From: an uncultured Clostridia bacterium
GTDB lineage: Bacteria > Bacillota > Clostridia > TANB77 > CAG-508
Length of the DNA stretch: 64,000 nucleotides
Reading direction: 5' to 3'
Assembly: GCA_934120045.1 (NCBI GenBank)
Contig: CAKOTF010000004.1
Span: 1 to 64,000 of the forward strand
Numbering within the stretch: the first letter of the stretch is position 1; each line of letters starts with the position of its first letter. Position numbers and translations under genes: made by a program. The notes beneath the pieces are model-generated. The model made no database searches. It was not told the DNA's origin and saw nothing but the letters and a program-made list of their open reading frames with translations. Shown piece by piece: positions 62,748 to 64,000 of this stretch.

Positions 62748-63380
62748 TTAGAGGTTAAGCAGTTTTTCGAGCTTAATGCTTACCGCCTCAAACACCTCGT
62801 CTGTGGACATCTGAGTAGTGTCCATATAGATGTTTTTGCTTTTGTTGAAGTGAGTAAGAGCGGGATTATTCCGGGCTTCGACTTCAGCATATGCACGACG
62901 AGTTTCCTGTTCCTGTTTTCCAATGTATTCAGGATACTCAAACTTGTCAGCATCAGGGTCATTGCAAATGCGTGCATATGCAGTACGAGCTTCTGCAACC
63001 ATGTGAACCATAAGGTCACACTTGGGCAAATCACTGATGTGATTGAGTTCAGACACCCAAGAATAGGAATAGCCCTGAACTGCACCATGGACAAAACTGT
63101 CCAGGAAACAACGCTGCGTGACAACGAAATCATATTCGCCATTCTCAATGATGTCACGCAGGTGAGTACCCGCAATGCGATTGTCTAGTGCAAAGAGCAG
63201 ACGATCAGTATAAGCGTCCTTGCTCTCATTCAAGAGAGTTTTGGTCAAATACTTATCGTGGGGGAAACGGTCCCGGTAAACTTTAAATCCCTTATCTTCA
63301 AGGAATTTAACGAGATTGTCAACCAAAGTGGTTTTTCCACTTCCGTCTAATCCGGTAACTGCGATCCAACGAGTAGTCAT
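62748..63380 (-). CDS. Thymidylate kinase-like deoxynucleotide kinase, probably acquired
   Basis: P-loop kinase: WIAVTGLDGSGKTTLVDNL at the N-terminus, then YRDRFPHD (DR-type base-binding site), TQRCFLDSFVHGAVQGYSYS and a lid region. 210 residues fits Tmk-like enzymes, but the divergent sequence leaves the substrate (dTMP or other dNMP) open. Codon use is much GC-richer than around it (GTC, CTG, CGC, GGC). TATGGAGG lies before ATG 63380; the open frame reaches 63440 but lacks that spacing. Phage-encoded dNMP kinases are common, so phage origin is plausible. Confidence 0.8.
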   Translation of the reverse strand: MTTRWIAVTGLDGSGKTTLVDNLVKFLEDKGFKVYRDRFPHDKYLTKTLLNESKDAYTDRLLFALDNRIAGTHLRDIIENGEYDFVVTQRCFLDSFVHGAVQGYSYSWVSELNHISDLPKCDLMVHMVAEARTAYARICNDPDADKFEYPEYIGKQEQETRRAYAEVEARNNPALTHFNKSKNIYMDTTQMSTDEVFEAVSIKLEKLLNL

Positions 63381-63455
63381 AGTGCCATACCTCCATAAAT
63401 TGTTTTTTACTATCCGATTTTGAATAGCAAATCCATACAATGGGTTAATATATTA

Positions 63456-63484
63456 ATTATATACCCAAAATCGAAATGTGTCAA
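63456..63484 (-). promoter_or_regulatory. Promoter of the nucleotide-kinase cassette
   Basis: On the minus strand, perfect TTGACA (63484-63479), a 17-bp spacer and perfect TATAAT (63461-63456). Confidence 0.9.
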
Positions 63485-63487
63485 ATT

Positions 63488-64000
63488 TTATTTGAAAAAT
63501 TTAATTTTATTTTTCCAAGAATTTAAAATTTCATCAGGAATTTGCATATTTCCATATCCAACACCAATATCTACATCTGGTTTTATAGTACCATGGAAGT
63601 CACTACCACCTGAAACAAATAAATTACGTTCTTTACAAAGATTTAATAATCTTTCATGTTGTTCTTCGGTAAATGTTGTATAATAACATTCAATACCATC
63701 AATTTTATAATTTTTAAGAATATGTTCTAGTATAGGTTCTGAATTTTTCTTGTATTCATAAATATGAGGAATAAATACTAAACCACCAGCTTCTCTAACT
63801 AAATTACTAGCAGTTTCAAAGTTTGGTACAAAATCGTCCATTTCAACATATAATTTTGTTTTTGGATCAGACATATATTGTCTATAAAAGATTTTACTAG
63901 AATTCCAAGCTTCTTCAGATAATATTTTTTTATTTTCCGCATGTTTTGTTATTTCTTTATGGAAAAATGTTGATGCAAACATATTTGTTGAGTAGTTTTC
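63488..64000 (-). CDS. PHP-family phosphoesterase, N-terminus outside the window
   Basis: The minus-strand frame stays open to base 64000, so only the C-terminal part is present. GGLVFIPHIYEYKK and VSGGSDFHGTIKPDVDIGVG supply His and Asp metal ligands of PHP phosphoesterases of the YciV/TrpH (nucleoside 3',5'-bisphosphate phosphatase, RNase AM) type. The N-terminal HxH motif must lie beyond the edge. Codon use is AT-rich like the host genes. Confidence 0.8.
   Translation of the reverse strand, partial: ENYSTNMFASTFFHKEITKHAENKKILSEEAWNSSKIFYRQYMSDPKTKLYVEMDDFVPNFETASNLVREAGGLVFIPHIYEYKKNSEPILEHILKNYKIDGIECYYTTFTEEQHERLLNLCKERNLFVSGGSDFHGTIKPDVDIGVGYGNMQIPDEILNSWKNKIKFFK

Noticed and set aside
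63381..63440. N-terminal extension of the nucleotide kinase up to 63440
   Set aside because: The ATG at 63380 has a spaced GGAGG and begins right before the P-loop strand as usual; the extension has no ribosome site.

Overview
The window is an AT-rich, gene-dense stretch of a low-GC Gram-positive chromosome, most likely an anaerobic, gut-type member of the Clostridia. The evidence is PolC, a SigA-type RpoD, SigH, RNase J, CarD, class B penicillin-binding protein, sortase, GerAB/GerAC germination proteins, a fructose PTS with HPr and enzyme I, L-lactate dehydrogenase, purine-rich Shine-Dalgarno sites and canonical TTGACA-17-TATAAT promoters. The species cannot be named from sequence alone. SigH and the germination pair suggest a spore former or a lineage descended from one.

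Layout. 1-1650: the end of a diversity-generating retroelement (DGR) locus, comprising a truncated Ig-like/C-type-lectin target gene with its variable repeat, three GTAA-loop hairpins, a small unknown ORF and an Asn-codon-rich template repeat. No reverse transcriptase lies in the window. 1.8-8 kb: lepA, rlmB, a membrane-anchored unknown, a sortase and a frameshifted M15 peptidase. 8.0-8.3 kb: Val, Asp and Phe tRNAs. 8.5-16 kb: MTA/SAH nucleosidase, a Lon-family protease behind a CtsR-like box, a membrane protein, an Ogg-type glycosylase and convergent leuS. 16-19 kb: an operon with a large protein resembling the HopA1 family. 19-22 kb: dnaG-rpoD. 22-25.7 kb: accessory genes (DUF4143 ATPase, possible ADP-ribosyltransferase fold, an internally deleted IS, a GC-richer unknown gene). 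25.7-35 kb: polC with two OB domains, sigH, phosphodiester glycosidase, cmk, HD hydrolase and a CobW GTPase. 35-37.4 kb: a GC-richer alarmone-synthetase-like cassette and a decayed IS that cut into the next gene. 37.5-45.3 kb: transpeptidase, ddl, rnc, radical SAM, PstS-like pair and YitT. 45.4-47.8 kb: gerC and gerB on the minus strand. 48-54.5 kb: RNase J, comF, KAP-type NTPase, a pilin-like protein, dut and carD. 54.6-60.6 kb: fruK-fruA-ptsH-ptsI-ldh, a fructose uptake-to-lactate module. 60.8-64 kb: a membrane protein, a receiver-like/GGDEF protein, a GC-richer nucleotide-kinase cassette and a truncated PHP phosphoesterase.

The most interesting signals are the DGR variable/template pair with its hairpin array, three single-gene cassettes with codon use unlike their neighbours (each with its own promoter and, in two of three, a clear terminator), the tandem OB domains in PolC, the HopA1-like operon, and a 23-bp-periodic triple repeat directly upstream of the DUF4143 promoter.
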